Positions 43,890-56,470 are shown, counted from the stretch's first letter. The stretch is DNA of 64,000 nt from Chamaecyparis obtusa (GCA_027943335.1 BSBK01000763.1:495501-559500); one strand, 5' to 3'. Translations and numbers: made by a program. The notes: generated by a model from the letters alone, not told the origin.

Positions 43890-45265
43890 TTTCCCCCTTC
43901 AACCACTAGTATATTAACTAACAGAGCATATCTTATTATCGGTATAACCATTGCACCTTTTTTAGGTTCCCATAAACCACTACATATTATCATTCAGGGA
44001 ACAATAGGTACATATAAATCCTATTTGATTGCTTGCATCAGAGAAGTACTAAATGGTAGGACAAGTCAACAAAAAGGACAATTATTGATACTAGCCCCTA
44101 TAGGGGTTGCTGTGTTCAATGTATGTGAATCAATGATACATTCACAACTCAGAATCCCTATTAAAGAAATGTAGCCGTTATAGGGTCAGACGTTAACCAC
44201 ATTCCAAGAAGAATTGAAGCACGTCAACTACATCCTTATTGATGAAATGAGCTTCATAGGACCAAAGATACTCGTGAAAATCGATAGTCGGCTATGTGAG
44301 GCCTTTCTCCATCGACACCATGCATACTTTCATGGAGTATCGATAATATTGTTCAGCGACCTAGCACAACTTCCACCTGTTATAGACAAACTGATCTACA
44401 CGTCAGACTCAAATGCCAATTTGTCATGGGACTAATTCATAATATTAGTTGTTACATTACAAACAATGTTTCGACAAGAAGGTGAAAGTCACACACAAGA
44501 AAAATTCTGCCATCTACTGTAGAATACATGAGATGCAAACCTAACAGAAGATGGTTGGAAGCTTTTGATGACTTGTACAGACGTACAACTTATAGTGGCT
44601 GAAAAAAATGTATTTGACAGTTCTATACACCTATTTGCTACTAATGATTTAGTAAAGCTATACAATAGAATGATGTTGAAGTTATTAAATTACCTAGTCG
44701 CAATAAGTATAGTGATAAATTCCATGAGCGAAAACAATAATATAATGAACAATGAAAAACTAGAAAAATATGCACTCCTTTGCAAAGGCCAACTCATTAT
44801 GCTTACAATGAACATATTGATAGAGGCAGGACTCGTTAATGGAGCTCTTGGTGAGATTATTAACATTGTTTACGAGCTAGGTTGTAAGCCATCAGTCCCC
44901 ATGTATGTTGTACATTTTGATAATTTCAGTGGGTCGCCATGGAATCAACAAGATCCAAAAAGTGTACCAATAGTTTCTGTAACATTAGGCATCTGAAGAC
45001 AACTCCCATTCACCATGTCATATTGGACTATTACTATATACAAATCTCAAGGGCTCATGGTAAAAAGGCAACAATCGACATTGGAAAAATAGAGAGGCAA
45101 GAACTAACATTTACAACTATGTCTAGAGTGTAATCATTAGATGGTCTCTGTCTTCAACCCATTTTTACCTTCGACAGGGACTCGAAGATGCAAAATAATT
45201 CATATACAATTATACGACAAGTGGAAGAATCTCGCCTAAATCTAATGACACTCCAAACAAAATGT
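43890..45265 (+). pseudogene. PIF1-like helicase remnant, Helitron type
   Basis: One frame from about 43893 to 44996, then a shift of frame to about 45265. Motifs: degenerate Walker A G-T-I-G-T-Y-K-S-Y near 44010 (Gly-Lys lost to Tyr-Lys), A-P-I-G-V-A-V-F-N, Walker B I-L-I-D-E-M-S-F-I-G at 44232-44261, then L-F-S-D-L-A-Q-L-P-P-V. The C-terminal part has A-T-I-D-I-G-K and F-T-T-M-S-R-V, with I-S-R-A-H-G where T-H-K-S-Q-G is expected. Stops at 44172, 44181, 44433, 44520, 44529 and 45130. The Helitron Rep domain is not visible upstream. PIF1-type helicases unwind DNA; in Helitrons the domain drives rolling-circle transposition. Confidence 0.8.
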
Positions 45266-45408
45266 AATTATTTTGCATGTATAGAACAATAAAGATAAAA
45301 TTATCCCACCAAAAGTTTTACTATATAACAAAAATATTATAACCAAACTTTCTACATCAACAATACAACTATATCATTTAATATATAATACCATTAACGT
45401 AACCATTA

Positions 45409-45434
45409 CACCCTTCAAAGGTGCAAGTGCTAGT
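45409..45434 (+). mobile_element. Candidate Helitron 3' terminus
   Basis: A short hairpin (CACCCTT, loop CA, AAGGTG; one bulged C) is followed by CAAGTG, then CTAG at 45430-45433 and a T. A hairpin a few bases before CTRR followed by T is the known 3-prime end of Helitrons, and it lies about 170 bases after the helicase end, in the right orientation. Confidence 0.45.
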
Positions 45435-45900
45435 ATATATATCTATTCAAGAAGTGTCTTTTCCTGCACCCGCCGATAAAGAAGGTTTGCATCCGACTAT
45501 CTGTGGTCTCTTTCTCGCATTAACAGCCAGCAATGCAAAGTTGCGCCCCCAAGCACCAACAACCAGAGCAAGATAAAAAATAAGCAATTCCCCGAAGTCA
45601 AGTTATAGCAAAATAAATTATTTAATATGAAAGTCAATTTTCTAGAATATGTTAAAAGAATCCTACTTTCATTCATTCGAGGTTGTACCCCAATTTTGAT
45701 ATGATTTGGACATCAATTGATTTCTTCGGAATGTGTTGTGCAGGCGGCAGCAGAGAAGACTATGCTATGTGATATCTTTTAAAAACATTGTCAAAGATAT
45801 GGAATGGAAGTAAAGAATGTAACGCTTGAAGAGCTGACATTCTATTTACACACGTGCCTCTGATCCACAAATTCTCGGATAAGCAGTACTACTACTTACA
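45435..45900. other. Non-coding stretch
   Basis: No match to other parts of the window. A phrase near 45775-45850 may be the 5-prime flank of the NB-ARC remnant. Nothing else supported. Confidence 0.4.
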
Positions 45901-45917
45901 GTCCTATTTGCCCACTT

Positions 45918-46530
45918 CCATGGCATCCACTTCTGCGTCTTCCTCCATATCTAAGCTTGTAATTGAATTGGAAAAATATACTCTTGAGTCTGCCAGAGTG
46001 AGCGCAATCATGTACAGATTTTGGGGATCATGGGAATGGAGGGAGTGGGTAAAACTACTGTAGCAAGGGAGTTGTACAACCAGAAATGTTCCGTCTTCCA
46101 CTACTCCAGTTTTATATCTGATGTGCGCGATGCAGGAGCCAAAGGTGCTTTGCATGAGAAGCAGAAAAGGCTTCTCAAGGACATGGGTGTAAAAAATGAA
46201 GACTTATGGTGTCAAATTACCTGAAATCTGTGTCTGCACTCATCATCTTGGATGACCTGGACCAAGAAGACCAATTGAATGTTCTATTGCCAAAAATGGA
46301 CAGCCTTGAATCTGGCAGTTTGATCATTGCTACGTCTCGTGATTTGGGAGCTCTTCTAAAGTCTGGCATCTCTTCCAATGCCATCTATAAAATGAGTGGG
46401 CTTAATAAGCACCATGTCGAGCGGCTTTTCTGTCGCCATACTTTTTGACAGGGTCATCCAAAAGAGGGATGGCAAGCTCTAGTTCGAAACTATTTGATTC
46501 ATTGTAGCGGATTATCTTTATCTATCAAGG
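45918..46530 (+). pseudogene. TIR-type NB-ARC remnant (disease-resistance gene)
   Basis: P-loop G-M-E-G-V-G-K-T-T at 46033-46059, then F-I-S-D-V-R-D (RNBS-A), kinase-2 L-I-I-L-D-D-L-D at 46236-46259, S-L-I-I-A-T-S-R-D (RNBS-B), and a weak GLPL motif C-S-G-L-S-L-S near 46505. Asp as last residue of kinase-2 is the TIR-NB-LRR form. The P-loop part and the kinase-2 part lie in different frames (shift near 46200), and TGA 46446-46448 interrupts. A Ser-rich start at 45920 may be the remains of the N-terminus, but no TIR domain is visible. NB-ARC proteins are nucleotide-dependent immune switches. The frame continues into a kelch remnant. Confidence 0.82.
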
Positions 46531-46559
46531 AGCATAGAGAACAGATTTACAAAATGTCC

Positions 46560-47565
46560 ATGGAGGCCAAGGATGTTATCTCTAATATGGGGAATGGAAG
46601 TCCAAGATCCAAGGTCGCTGAGATTGATGATTCTGATAGAAACAGAAAACAAGAAAAGATTGGGAGAAAAGTAGAGATAGCTAAGCAGTGGATTTACATG
46701 CTTGCTAGTGAGCAAATTGGGTGGCGGGCAATCGATCCATTTTCTAGGAGATGGAGGAATCTCTCTAATTCATATTTTGCTTCAGGTGACAAGGAATCTC
46801 TCTGTGTAGGCACCCATCTCCTTGTATTAGGAAGAGAGATTGAAGGGCTTGTGATATGGAGGCATGATCTTGTGACCAACAAGTGGTACAAGGAACCCAC
46901 AATGATCACTCCCAGATGTCTATATGCCTCTGCAAGTTGTGGTAACTTTGGGTTTGTTGCTAGGGGAATCAGTGCAACAGGAGAACTTTTGAATTCTGCA
47001 GAGAGATATGATCCTGATAATAAGAGATGGGAGCCTCTGGAAAACATGAATAAGAAGAGGAAGCTCTGCTCTGGATTCTTTATGGATGGAAAATTTTATG
47101 TCATCGGTGGGACGGGTGAGGAGGGTGAACTTGCCTGTGGTGAAGTGTATGATTTTGAGAAAAATTCCTGGGAGGTGATTGAAAACATGAAACCCACAGA
47201 ACCGAGGAACCCCATTTCTCAGCTTCAGAATTTGCCTAATAGCTGTTGCGAATAATGAGCTTTATTCACTGGAGGCCTCAACCAGCCAACTAAAGGTTTT
47301 ACATCAAGAAAATTAATAACTCGGAGAAGTTCCTGTGAGAGCTGATTTTAGTAGTGGGTGGGGTGTGGCATTCAAGTCCTTTGGCAATGAGCTCCTTGTA
47401 ATAGGAGAAGACAGAAACCCATCGCAAACTACGCATGGTCATGGCATATTTATATACACTTGCAGACCTGATCCAAATGAAGCAAAAACAGATTGGCAGT
47501 TTCTGACTAGGGTAGGAGAATCAAATCTTCACTTTGTATTTAATTGTGCTATTATGACTACGTGA
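46560..47565 (+). pseudogene. F-box/kelch-repeat protein remnant fused to NB-ARC frame
   Basis: The frame of the NB-ARC end (46206 onwards) runs open from 46449 to 47253. From about 46657 it matches plant F-box/kelch proteins of the SKIP11-like group: W-R-A-I-D-P-F-S-R-R-W, D-K-E-S-L-C-V-G-T, V-I-W-R-H-D-L-V-T-N-K-W, R-C-L-Y-A-S-A-S-C-G and K-L-C-S-G-F-F-M-D. After TAA 47253-47255 and a shift, the C-terminal kelch part follows at 47237-47565 (V-R-A-D-F-S-S-G-W-G-V-A-F-K-S), ending at TGA 47563-47565. The F-box itself is absent. No introns are visible. In living copies these are substrate receptors of SCF ubiquitin ligases. Confidence 0.85.
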
Positions 47566-47990
47566 CTGTATGCTTTTCCTATTTCCATGCCATAAGATCA
47601 ATAGACTGAAGTAGTAACTGGAAAAGCCTCTAAACTAATTACTGTAAAGTTAAACATGGATGAAGCTGTAGATCTAAATGTCTGTTTAGATACATTATAT
47701 AATCCAAAATTATGACTTAAACAGGTTCCAAAATTATAAATGTCTGTAGATCTAAATGCTTGACAAAAAGACAATACAATCTAAATTAAAAATGCCACTT
47801 AAAGATTTTAAAGACATTTATTTTTTAATCACATAGTCCAAACTTATCGCATAAACAGGCTCTAAAATTGAGTGAAAGCCTGTAACAAACTCGCTTCTAC
47901 CCCCACCACTAACATTCTTCTAGGTATACAAGGCCACATACACCTATTTCCCCTCTCTCTTATGAATTTCTAAGAGAGTGCCAACTGAAG
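47566..47990. other. Non-coding stretch
   Basis: Contains an imperfect internal duplication of CCAAAATTATAAATGTCTGTAGATC-type sequence (about 47660-47765). No ORF. Confidence 0.4.
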
Positions 47991-47999
47991 GCGGGTACA

Positions 48000-48990
48000 A
48001 AGTTTTGAACCTCTCGGGATTCCAAGGCTCTGGATGATTACAGCAGTCTTTAGGAATTAATATGGTTGAGACTCATGTGGAACTTGTCTGGTAAAGATTT
48101 CAGGAACCAACTTATCTTTAGGGTTTCCAATTTGACAAGTTGACCAATATCAGTGGGAAGCTCCCTCAAATGGGTAAAATCAACAAATAGGTCTCTCAAC
48201 TATACTTGATCTGTGATTTAAAGAGGTAATTTTGACAACTCTCTGCAACCTTTTAAGTTTAAATACTCTAGTTTTCTCATGTTTCCAGCATGTCTATCCT
48301 GAAGCTGACCCACAAATAATCTTCTAAATTGAGATATTGGAGGTTTATCAAGTGCTTAAAAGAGTCTGGCAACATCATCAGTCCTTTACAGTAGGCCAAA
48401 CGAATATGCCGAAGCCTTTTCAAATCCCCTAGACGGCTTATAGGTAATTAATATAGCTCTCTGCAATTAACTAATTCTAGATGCTCCAGTGATTCGAGAC
48501 AGAAAAACTCTTTTGTTATATTCTTCATTTTAGAATAACTAATAGTTATCCTTTTCAAATCTTTAAGATGTCCTATTGACATTGGAAACCTTCAGAACCG
48601 ATAGCCTCTGCTAATAGTCAAGCCTCTCAAATGCATTGGAGGCTGCAGAAGCAATCTTCAAATTCAGTTCAGTTGAAGAAAAAATTGTAACATTTTAAAA
48701 TTTTAATATTTCAACTGTATCTATACACAACCAGTGAAGAACATACTCACATCTGTATTATCCCACAATTCCTCCAGTTTATAAGCGTCTTTTAACTCTA
48801 AAATTATTAAGTTTCTCAGTGAGAGCCAGGAAGGAATTTTTCTAGTGATAAACCAATCCCACGAAGCCAGATAAGCTTTTCTGTTTGTGTGGCAACTTCT
48901 TTCGTAGATTCATGTTTACTATCAACAAGAAGCTCTAAATTTTGGAAGAGGATGACGTGTATGTAAATTTTTCACCTCGACTATGCCTGC
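48000..48990 (-). pseudogene. LRR domain remnant of an NB-LRR gene
   Basis: Reading from 48990 downwards, short open pieces give leucine-rich repeats: L-E-L-L-V-D-S-K, K-L-I-W-L-R, I-P-S-W-L-S-L-R-N-L, then after a probable intron, M-H-L-R-G-L-T-I, F-P-M-S-I-G-H-L-K-D-L, L-E-H-L-E-L-V-N-C-R-E-L, L-K-R-L-R-H-I-R-L and L-R-E-L-P-T-D-I-G-Q-L. Stops and frameshifts separate them. The intron has donor GTGAGT near 48754 and acceptor TTCTGCAG near 48646 (plus-strand coordinates). LRRs of this kind sense effectors or guard proteins. It lies opposite in direction to the NB-ARC remnant at 45918, so the two are not one simple gene. Confidence 0.75.
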
Positions 48991-50348
48991 TCTCCTGAAT
49001 TAAAAGATTGAAAAAATCAAATTAATGTTGGAATATTAATTTGTCCCCACCATAATGCATTAATATTTCAGTTTTTAAGCTAGATCAAAAAATTATAGGA
49101 TATTGCATGTAACAGTTTCGTAATCGCTCTGCTTGTGTAACTGCATTCCATAGAAGATTCCACGTAAGTGAAAATATCTCTATATATTGAGGCGCCATGT
49201 AACAGTTTGAATTATTATCAATCAATTGGTTTATGAATGCTTCAGATTTGGGAATTATGTATTTGTATAATTTGTGTTTCCGAATAATTTTTGTGTATAT
49301 ATATATCTTTTAAAACTTTTTCAAATTGCTATCGTGGCCGGTGAAATCTAGGGCTTGCAAGTTCAGATCAATTGTTTCCAGGACAAATTGTTTGATCGAA
49401 GTTATTCTGTTTGATTAACCTAAGTTGAATGTGTGTAATTCTGTATGATCTTTGAGCCATGTTTCTGAATTGATAGTGATTTGTTGGGTAAATGTTGTCT
49501 GAAGAAGGTTGATAGTATTTCTTGTGTTCAGAATTGATCTTCTGTGCAGATAGCCAATGTTATTTGGAGATAGAGAGCGATTGTATTTATTAGGAAAGAT
49601 CGAGCGTTTGCATTAAAAATGTGACAATTGAAGGATTATAAAAACAGTAACTGAATGGAAAACTACATTATTGTTCTTTTAAACTAAAAATAATTTTATC
49701 ACCTTCATTTTTCATTACATTCTTACAATAGATTGTGGTACATATAGATTTAGTAATATAACTGAAATCCTCGATTAACGAAAAAAAAACTAAATATAAT
49801 AAATTAGTATTCATTATCCTTGAACATTTGTGAAGAATCTATATAGTTCCAAATCTTTAAATGGTTATTCAAACAAGCATTGCAACAACATTAATAAAAC
49901 AAAACAATAAAGCTTAGAGCTACAGAAATAGTTATGAGAAATGAAGTATTCCCCGTACATCTCAATGAGCCGATTCTATTTAACTTCTAAACTGTATATT
50001 ACTTTTAATCTAAGCATTAAAAATACTATACAAAGGCAACTTTTAAAATAATGTCTATAGCTTCAGATCGCAGCATCAATCATGCATCGAACAACTATTT
50101 CAAATTGGTAGATTAACTACAAAACAAAGTTTGTTATCTATACTCAGTGATAAATCTTTATTTATTTACAACAACATAATTGTATAATTGCAGGATAAAA
50201 CATCTAAATTTAGTTTACTCAAACTATCAAGAAAACCGACAACCTAAACATGTAATCTCTACATGGAAACGTTGAAGATTTCTATGGTATTGAGGTAGCA
50301 TAGGATTTACATTTGGTGAGACTCGGACTTGAGCATCAGTTGTCAGCA
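48991..50348. other. Non-coding, probably LTR-derived
   Basis: The minus-strand polypurine tract at 50349-50362 implies that a 3-prime LTR of the decayed copia ends at 50348 (plus-strand GTCAGCA). I could not find its other end. TGTTGGAATATTAATTTGTC at 49025 looks like a copia LTR start in plus orientation, and CTCTATATATTGAGG near 49178 like its TATA box, so a separate solo LTR is possible. Confidence 0.35.
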
Positions 50349-52640
50349 TTCTCCCCCTTTATGCTAAGAGAGCTCACAATCTAATTTCAAAGTATCAAAA
50401 ACTAAACTTTTCCAACTTTTGCAAAGATATTTGCTAGTTGTGTTTGAGCGCTTATGTATTTCAATTCGACTTCCTTCTTTTTACCAAATCTTGGATGAAA
50501 GTATAGTTCATATAAAAATGCTTTGTCCTACTATGATGGGTTAGATTCTTGGCTAATCTGATGACACTCACATTTTCACAAAAAACACTATAGGCTGAAT
50601 TCGCTTCTCTCGAGTTTCTTCTAATAATTTTCTAGGAGAATGAGATTGTGTACTTGATAAGTTGACTACAAAATAATCTACTTTTATGAATGGGAGGGAA
50701 AGAATGATTTTATTTTTCAAGCTTCAATAAAATAAATGAGAACTAAAAGAGAAACAATTTGAAAGAGAAATAATTTTCAAATGAAGACTTACAATAATCT
50801 AAACTACCTCCCCAATCTGAATCACTGAAGCCACAAGATTGAGTCTTTTAAAAGAGTACTAATAAATATCAAAATTAGGAGAGCCTTTCACATACCTCAA
50901 AATTCTCTTGGTTGCCTTTATGTATATTTTTTTATGGATCTATAATGTATCTTGACACAAGATAAACTGAATATGTAATAGTAGGCCTTGTGTTGGTTAA
51001 AAACATAAAATTCCCAACAATACATATGCAAGTTGTTCCATCAACTATTTTAGAACCATGATCTCTACATAAAATAAATCCATGAGGACTTCAAGTGGAG
51101 GATAGGTTCCAATTAATCATATCAAATTTCTTCAACATATCCTTTGCATGCTTTTTTTGACGAGTGAAAACTTCTTCTTTTGACAACCCAATAAATTCCT
51201 AGTAAATATTTATGAGAACTAGACCTTTCATCCTAAAATTCATTCATCATATATATTTTGACTCATTCTTCATCTTAGAACTCCTACCTTATACAACGAA
51301 TCATCAACACATAAACTTATAATAAGAATATCATTACCTTCTTGTTTTTAGTAAAACACAAGTTTGCTCTTACATCACTTGAATTCATTCTCTTGAAAAT
51401 ATCCATCGATCCCAACATATCATTCTCTTGGCGCTTTCTTGAGGACATTAAAAATATTCTTCAACTTGTAGACATGATTTTATTTTCCCTCAACTCAAAA
51501 ACCTTTTGGTTATTCCACATATACTTCCTCTTCTAAGTACCCATTCAAGAAAGCACTTTACATGTCCATGGGATAGATGTTCCAATTATTTTGGGATACA
51601 GATTAAATCGATATTCTAATAGTCTCTTGTCTTTTTATCAAGGTAATTTTTCCTTCATAATCAATGCCATACTTATATGTGAAGTCTTTATCAACTAATG
51701 TTTCTTTATTCCTTTCAAAACTCCCATGATTATTATACTTAGTATTGTAGACTCATTTGGTGCCATTTTTTTCCCACGTCTATAAGCACCCAAGAGTTAT
51801 TTATGTGAATGAAATATATCTCTATATGTGATTCTTGCAACCAAACCTCATTATTACATGCATTTTCAAAATATGATGGTTTAAAATCAGCCTTGGTTAG
51901 TAAAGAAAAAATTACCACATGTTACCTCTTGGATTTTCTTCATGTGCATGATTTGTACTCTTTTGATAAATGACAATAAATCTTTGTACTTTTCAAGTGT
52001 CAAACTTGAAATTGAAGATTGACTTGTACTTAGAATTGAAGAACTAGATGAAGGGTTACTTGGTGGATTTGTAGCACTTGGAACAAAAATATCAGTGATC
52101 TTCTAATGATTGATTTCATGAATAGTAAAACCATATAAAAAATATTTAGACTTCTCAACATGGCCCTTTTTATGATCATAATCTTCCCTTCAATTAAAAT
52201 CACATCTCCTAATACAATAAGCCTATTAGTGAGAGGGTTATATAACCTGTAAGACTTACTTTCCTCACTATATACAAAAAATAATTAATAAAAAAAAATT
52301 ATTTGACATTTGTCTCTTTTGATCAAGTACATGAAAATAGGCTAAACATCTAAAAATTTGAAATGATTATCATTACACTTATTCTCGTAAAAACTTTGTA
52401 AGGAGTTATCAGGGAAAGTGCACTACTTGAACTCTGATTAAGAATGTACACTATTGTAACAATTGCATATACCCCAAAAAAATTATCTAATAAGGAATAG
52501 ATGTTATCCCATCTAAAGATATTATTGTCCAAGCTATCTTGTTTGGTTCCCCCTCTACAACTTTTTCCTTGACTTTGAATGTTATTACGATAAAGTCTGA
52601 TGGGTTTGGGTACTAGTGGAATCCCATATTTCACCTTAGT
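50349..52640 (-). pseudogene. Badly decayed Ty1/copia pol
   Basis: On the minus strand: integrase end V-Y-I-L-N-Q-S near 52455 with the following T-P-Y-K-V-F; RT with A-F-L-N-G-Y-L-E-E-E-V-Y-V near 51540 and C-V-D-D near 51310; and the RNase H end E-V-E-L-K-Y-I-S-A-Q-T-Q-L-A-N-I-F near 50460-50410. A polypurine tract AAAGGGGGAGAATG (minus) is at 50349-50362. Stops and shifts are dense, far more than in the copia at 32621, so it is much older. No second LTR identified. Confidence 0.7.
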
Positions 52641-52769
52641 ATGGGCATATTTTAAGAATTGGGATTTTGCATCTTTTGCATCAATTTAGGTTGGTTCTAG
52701 ATAGGATGAAATATATGTTGTTGAGACCCCTATAAATTATGAGGATGCTTATTTGATTTTTTTAAAAAT

Positions 52770-53330
52770 GTGAGTCCTAGTTCTTTGAGGAATCTTGTTC
52801 AAATGTTGTCTAAGTCCACCTTTTATCCTCATGTAGATTTCTCTCTCTCAAGGAAAGTTCTTGAAGTGGATATACATAATTCATTGGTTGTTGAATCTTC
52901 ATATTCATTGAGGTGCTCACTTGTTGAGAGGTCTTGTGGCATTATTCCTCATGTTGATATTGTCAAAAGATGGGTTAGTTGTATTTGGAAGTTGAGATGA
53001 CATGTTAAGGTACCTTCAATATTGTCTCCTTGACTTCTCTTCCCTTTCTATGATATTACATATTGTTTAAGGCTTCCAGGTGAAGGACTTGTTGTCACAA
53101 CTCATGCCCCACTTAGCCAGTGGGCCTACTGGGGACCCCCCTTTTTTTCCTTTCAACCCTTCTCTATTTTATCTAGGTTTCCCTTCCTTTCTCATTTTCA
53201 AGCTTTTAGTCTTCAAAGCATTGGAGAAATACAAGATACAAGGAAAACCCTTTTCTTTGATCCCAAAAAGTCTAGTCCTGAAAAGGTATTGGGTTTTCAA
53301 GCATTAGATGATAAGGGTTCAATGAGCATA
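52770..53330 (+). pseudogene. Possible DUF4283-like remnant
   Basis: An open stretch of 76 codons followed by shifted pieces. The order V-D-I-V-K-R-W-V-S-C-I-W-K-L-R, then L-F-P-F-Y-D-I-T-Y-C-L-R, then L-S-Q-W resembles in spacing the DUF4283 domain found at the N-terminus of plant LINE-type and related proteins. The similarity is loose and I would not defend it without a profile search. Confidence 0.3.
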
Positions 53331-54375
53331 TTCTATCCCTGACATGCCCGAAGTTCGACACCTAGAACCCTATGAAGTCTAAAATCCCTTATATGGTGAT
53401 ATCACCTAATTTTTGTGCTATAAAAGTGGGTCATGGAAGTTATTCTACCACTTAATCCTCAATTAGAGCTCACAACTTGAGATTGATATCATTCCCATTT
53501 GTTGATCATTTTCCATCCTAGCCATAACCATCTAGTTTTGAAAGATAATGGTAGTCATTGTGGTGTGATCATTATGTGTGTTTTCTTCTCATCCACATGT
53601 GTCCCTTTAGTCCTTGTGATTTTTGGTCTTTCCTTTTTGTCCTTGTTGCTTCCTTTTCATTGTTGAGGTTAGGGTTGTTTCATCTTGTTAGTTTCCTATT
53701 TTTTTCTATATTTTTATAGTTTATATGTAATTAGTTTGGTGTTCAATAAGGCTTGTAGTCATTAGACACAAATAAACCCATGCTCACCCTTCTTCAAGAT
53801 CAGAAAACTCATAGATGAATAATTGAAATAAAAATACAAATAAACTAAGTTCCAAAACCTTTAATGGATTGAATATCTAGGACCCTTTTTAAAAAAGAAG
53901 CTTTATCCCTGTAGGAGTCAAAGGTTTTGGGGACCCAATTATCTATTGTAGTTTGGGGATCTCAGATCCCCAAACCCCACCCATGCAAACAACCATATCA
54001 TGGGTCGATGATGTTATGATTTCTAATCCCCAAAAGAGATTGGTGAATTTTTCACTCCAACCCATTATAGCCTTAATATATAGGCTATAATAGGAGGTGG
54101 AGGTCATGTCTTTTTGGTGTTAAAGGGTATCAATACCCCCAAATCTTGAAATGTTTTTGGATGTTGATATACCTAAATGCCAAACACTATACTTAGGATT
54201 TTTTAATACATCTTTGAATAGTAGTGTCTTGGTTTTTTGTCTTCTTTTCTCTTTTGAGGGTAATGAATGTTGTTACTTGATTTTCTTTCCCATTGTAGCT
54301 ATTTTTATCTTTTGTTCATAGAGTATAATAGTTTAATAAAATTGAAATGAATTCGACATTGGCCTTTTCAGCAAA
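53331..54375. other. Non-coding stretch
   Basis: No feature that I can support. Confidence 0.4.
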
Positions 54376-56470
54376 AAAAAAGACCAATGTGACTCCAATG
54401 AAGTAAAAATTATTGGGCTATCACATTCCCTCCATTTTGGGTAACAATAATTTAGAGATTATTGATATAGATATTGGGCATATGGACGTTAAGGAGCTCC
54501 TAAGGCAAATGCCCAATCCCAATGGGAGTAATGTGGATGTTTCATCCCTAGTCTACTAAGGGCTAATCATGGTAGAAACATACTTTGTCTTAGTCTAGTT
54601 TTTTGATTTAATAGTGGTATATGTAGAGAAATACAAGTCTACAAAAAATAGGGTGTTTGGAAAATTGGGCAAGGTAATCCTTGACATCGAGTATGAAAAT
54701 TTGAAGACTACCTTCCAAATTCTTGTTCATGATAAATATAGAAATATGATAAGGGAACATGTAGAGAATTTTTATAGGGAATAACTAGACATCGAGTCCT
54801 ATATCATTGTAAAATATCTTGAAAGGCCAAGGAAGAGTAGCCAACTAGATAAGGTGAATCTACACAAGGCCTATCCTAGAGTAGATATTAATAATTATAT
54901 TACCCCCTAAGTAGAATCTTTGGTCTACCACAAGATAGATAACTAGAGCCATGGATGGTCCTCTATATTGAAACCATCCAAAGAAAGAAAGAGGAGAGAG
55001 ATTAGGGGAAAGTTATCAATGATAACCTCAATGAGAAACTAATGAGAGTAAAAATTGACTCCAGGTCCTACATGACATCATATGTAGTATATCTCCTAGT
55101 ATCAAAAGCCACTTTCCTTAGGATAAAGAGAGTTGGTTGTTTGATGAACCCTAAAACTTGCATATATTCTCACTATCCACTGTTGGCCCACCGAAAGGAA
55201 GTAGAGAAGCCAAACTAAAAAAATGTCAATGATGTCCTCATTTTTGTAGTTATGAGGACTATAGACGGATATTTTGCAAAGATGATGTCACTAGAAGTCT
55301 CTACCCAAATAATTTTTTAGGAATTATTATATTCAATTAGAACATTTACATATGTAAGGGTGGAATGTTGCACATTACAAACTACCAAGATTCTTAGGTA
55401 CCCCGCAAATTAATTGATCCTAATGGAATTATGCCAACAATATTTGGATTCTCATCACTTAATTATAAATAAAAATAAGCCATGCTTTTGATTACCTATA
55501 AGAATAGGGGCTCACAATTCCCAAGATATAAATATTATAAATGTAGTACACTAGAATGAGGTGATTTATTTCTCGATCAAATTATGAACACAAGGAGAAC
55601 ACTTCAACCATGAGCCACATATATAGGATCACAAGGAAAATTGCATAGATGACTATGAAGTATAGCCAATAGACTATTGTAGGATAGACCTCATCGTAGC
55701 TAAGAAAACTTAGGGAATGTATGTTTTTGATGAGTACAATGAAAAGGATTAAGGTCAAAGGATCTCCCCAATGTATAATGAAGGTAGGTTTTTTTCTAGG
55801 GCCATCCATAATGCTGACATCCTCAAAGATGAAAATAAGGATGCGAAGTTCAAGGAAATGCATGTAATTAAATGCACCCAAGTTTGGCTAAATAAGCTAT
55901 TCAAGTAGGAGTCAATTCCCAAGATAGAGTGAGTGGATACAATTTTGAAAGAGAAGAAAAGTACTTCTAAGGGAAAGAGGACACCTACATTCAAATAGAC
56001 CTGCTAGTAACATATCTTCTAGGAGAAGCCTCGGGGCACACTAGGCCAATAGCCAACATAATACCACCTCAAATTGAGAGGTAGACAAAGGCTAGTGAAA
56101 GAAACATGGAATTTATTCCTCTTCCACACTTGTAGCTATGAATTTTATACCCTCGCCAACTACCATTGTAGCTAATTCTACACTAGAAACTTAACTTATT
56201 ATGGAAATAGATGCACCATCATCATTTGGACCCATAATTTTTCCTTTTAAAGTTAAAATCAGTAAGAAGAGTAAGCCCGAGCTACATGAGAAGAGAAGGT
56301 TTACAAAATGCTAGGAAAGGTTTCCCCTTCAATGGAGCTAGTAATAAAGGTTCCCAAGTAAACTAAGGAAGAAGTAGATACTAGGCCAACATTGGTCACA
56401 CAAAGAAAAGGTAGGCTAGGTTTTCCACTATTGCTCCTCAAACCCTTGAGTTGGGAGAGCCCTCTTTGAA
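54376..56470 (+). pseudogene. Long decayed ORF, unknown family
   Basis: A frame from about 54380 to 54950 reads as protein between a handful of stops (E-Y-E-N-L-K-T-T-F-Q-I-L-V-H-D-K-Y), then passes to another frame from about 54950 to 56100 (A-T-F-L-R-I-K-R-V-G-C-L-M-N-P-K-T-C; L-I-L-M-E-L-C-Q-Q-Y-L-D-S; A-I-H-N-A-D-I-L-K-D-E-N). Most stops are TAG or TAA in place of plausible sense codons. A Lys-rich tail extends to about 56470. In total roughly 650-700 codons. It converges with the ORF1 copy on the minus strand at 56560-57925, so it may belong to the same element. I do not recognise it. Confidence 0.4.

Noticed and set aside
43404..43993. Long Ser/Leu/Pro-rich and Arg/Lys-rich open frames
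   Set aside because: They come from the polypurine tract, which has no stops in several frames.
49025..49620. Solo LTR starting TGTTGGAATATT
   Set aside because: No convincing end or target duplication; mentioned only as a possibility.
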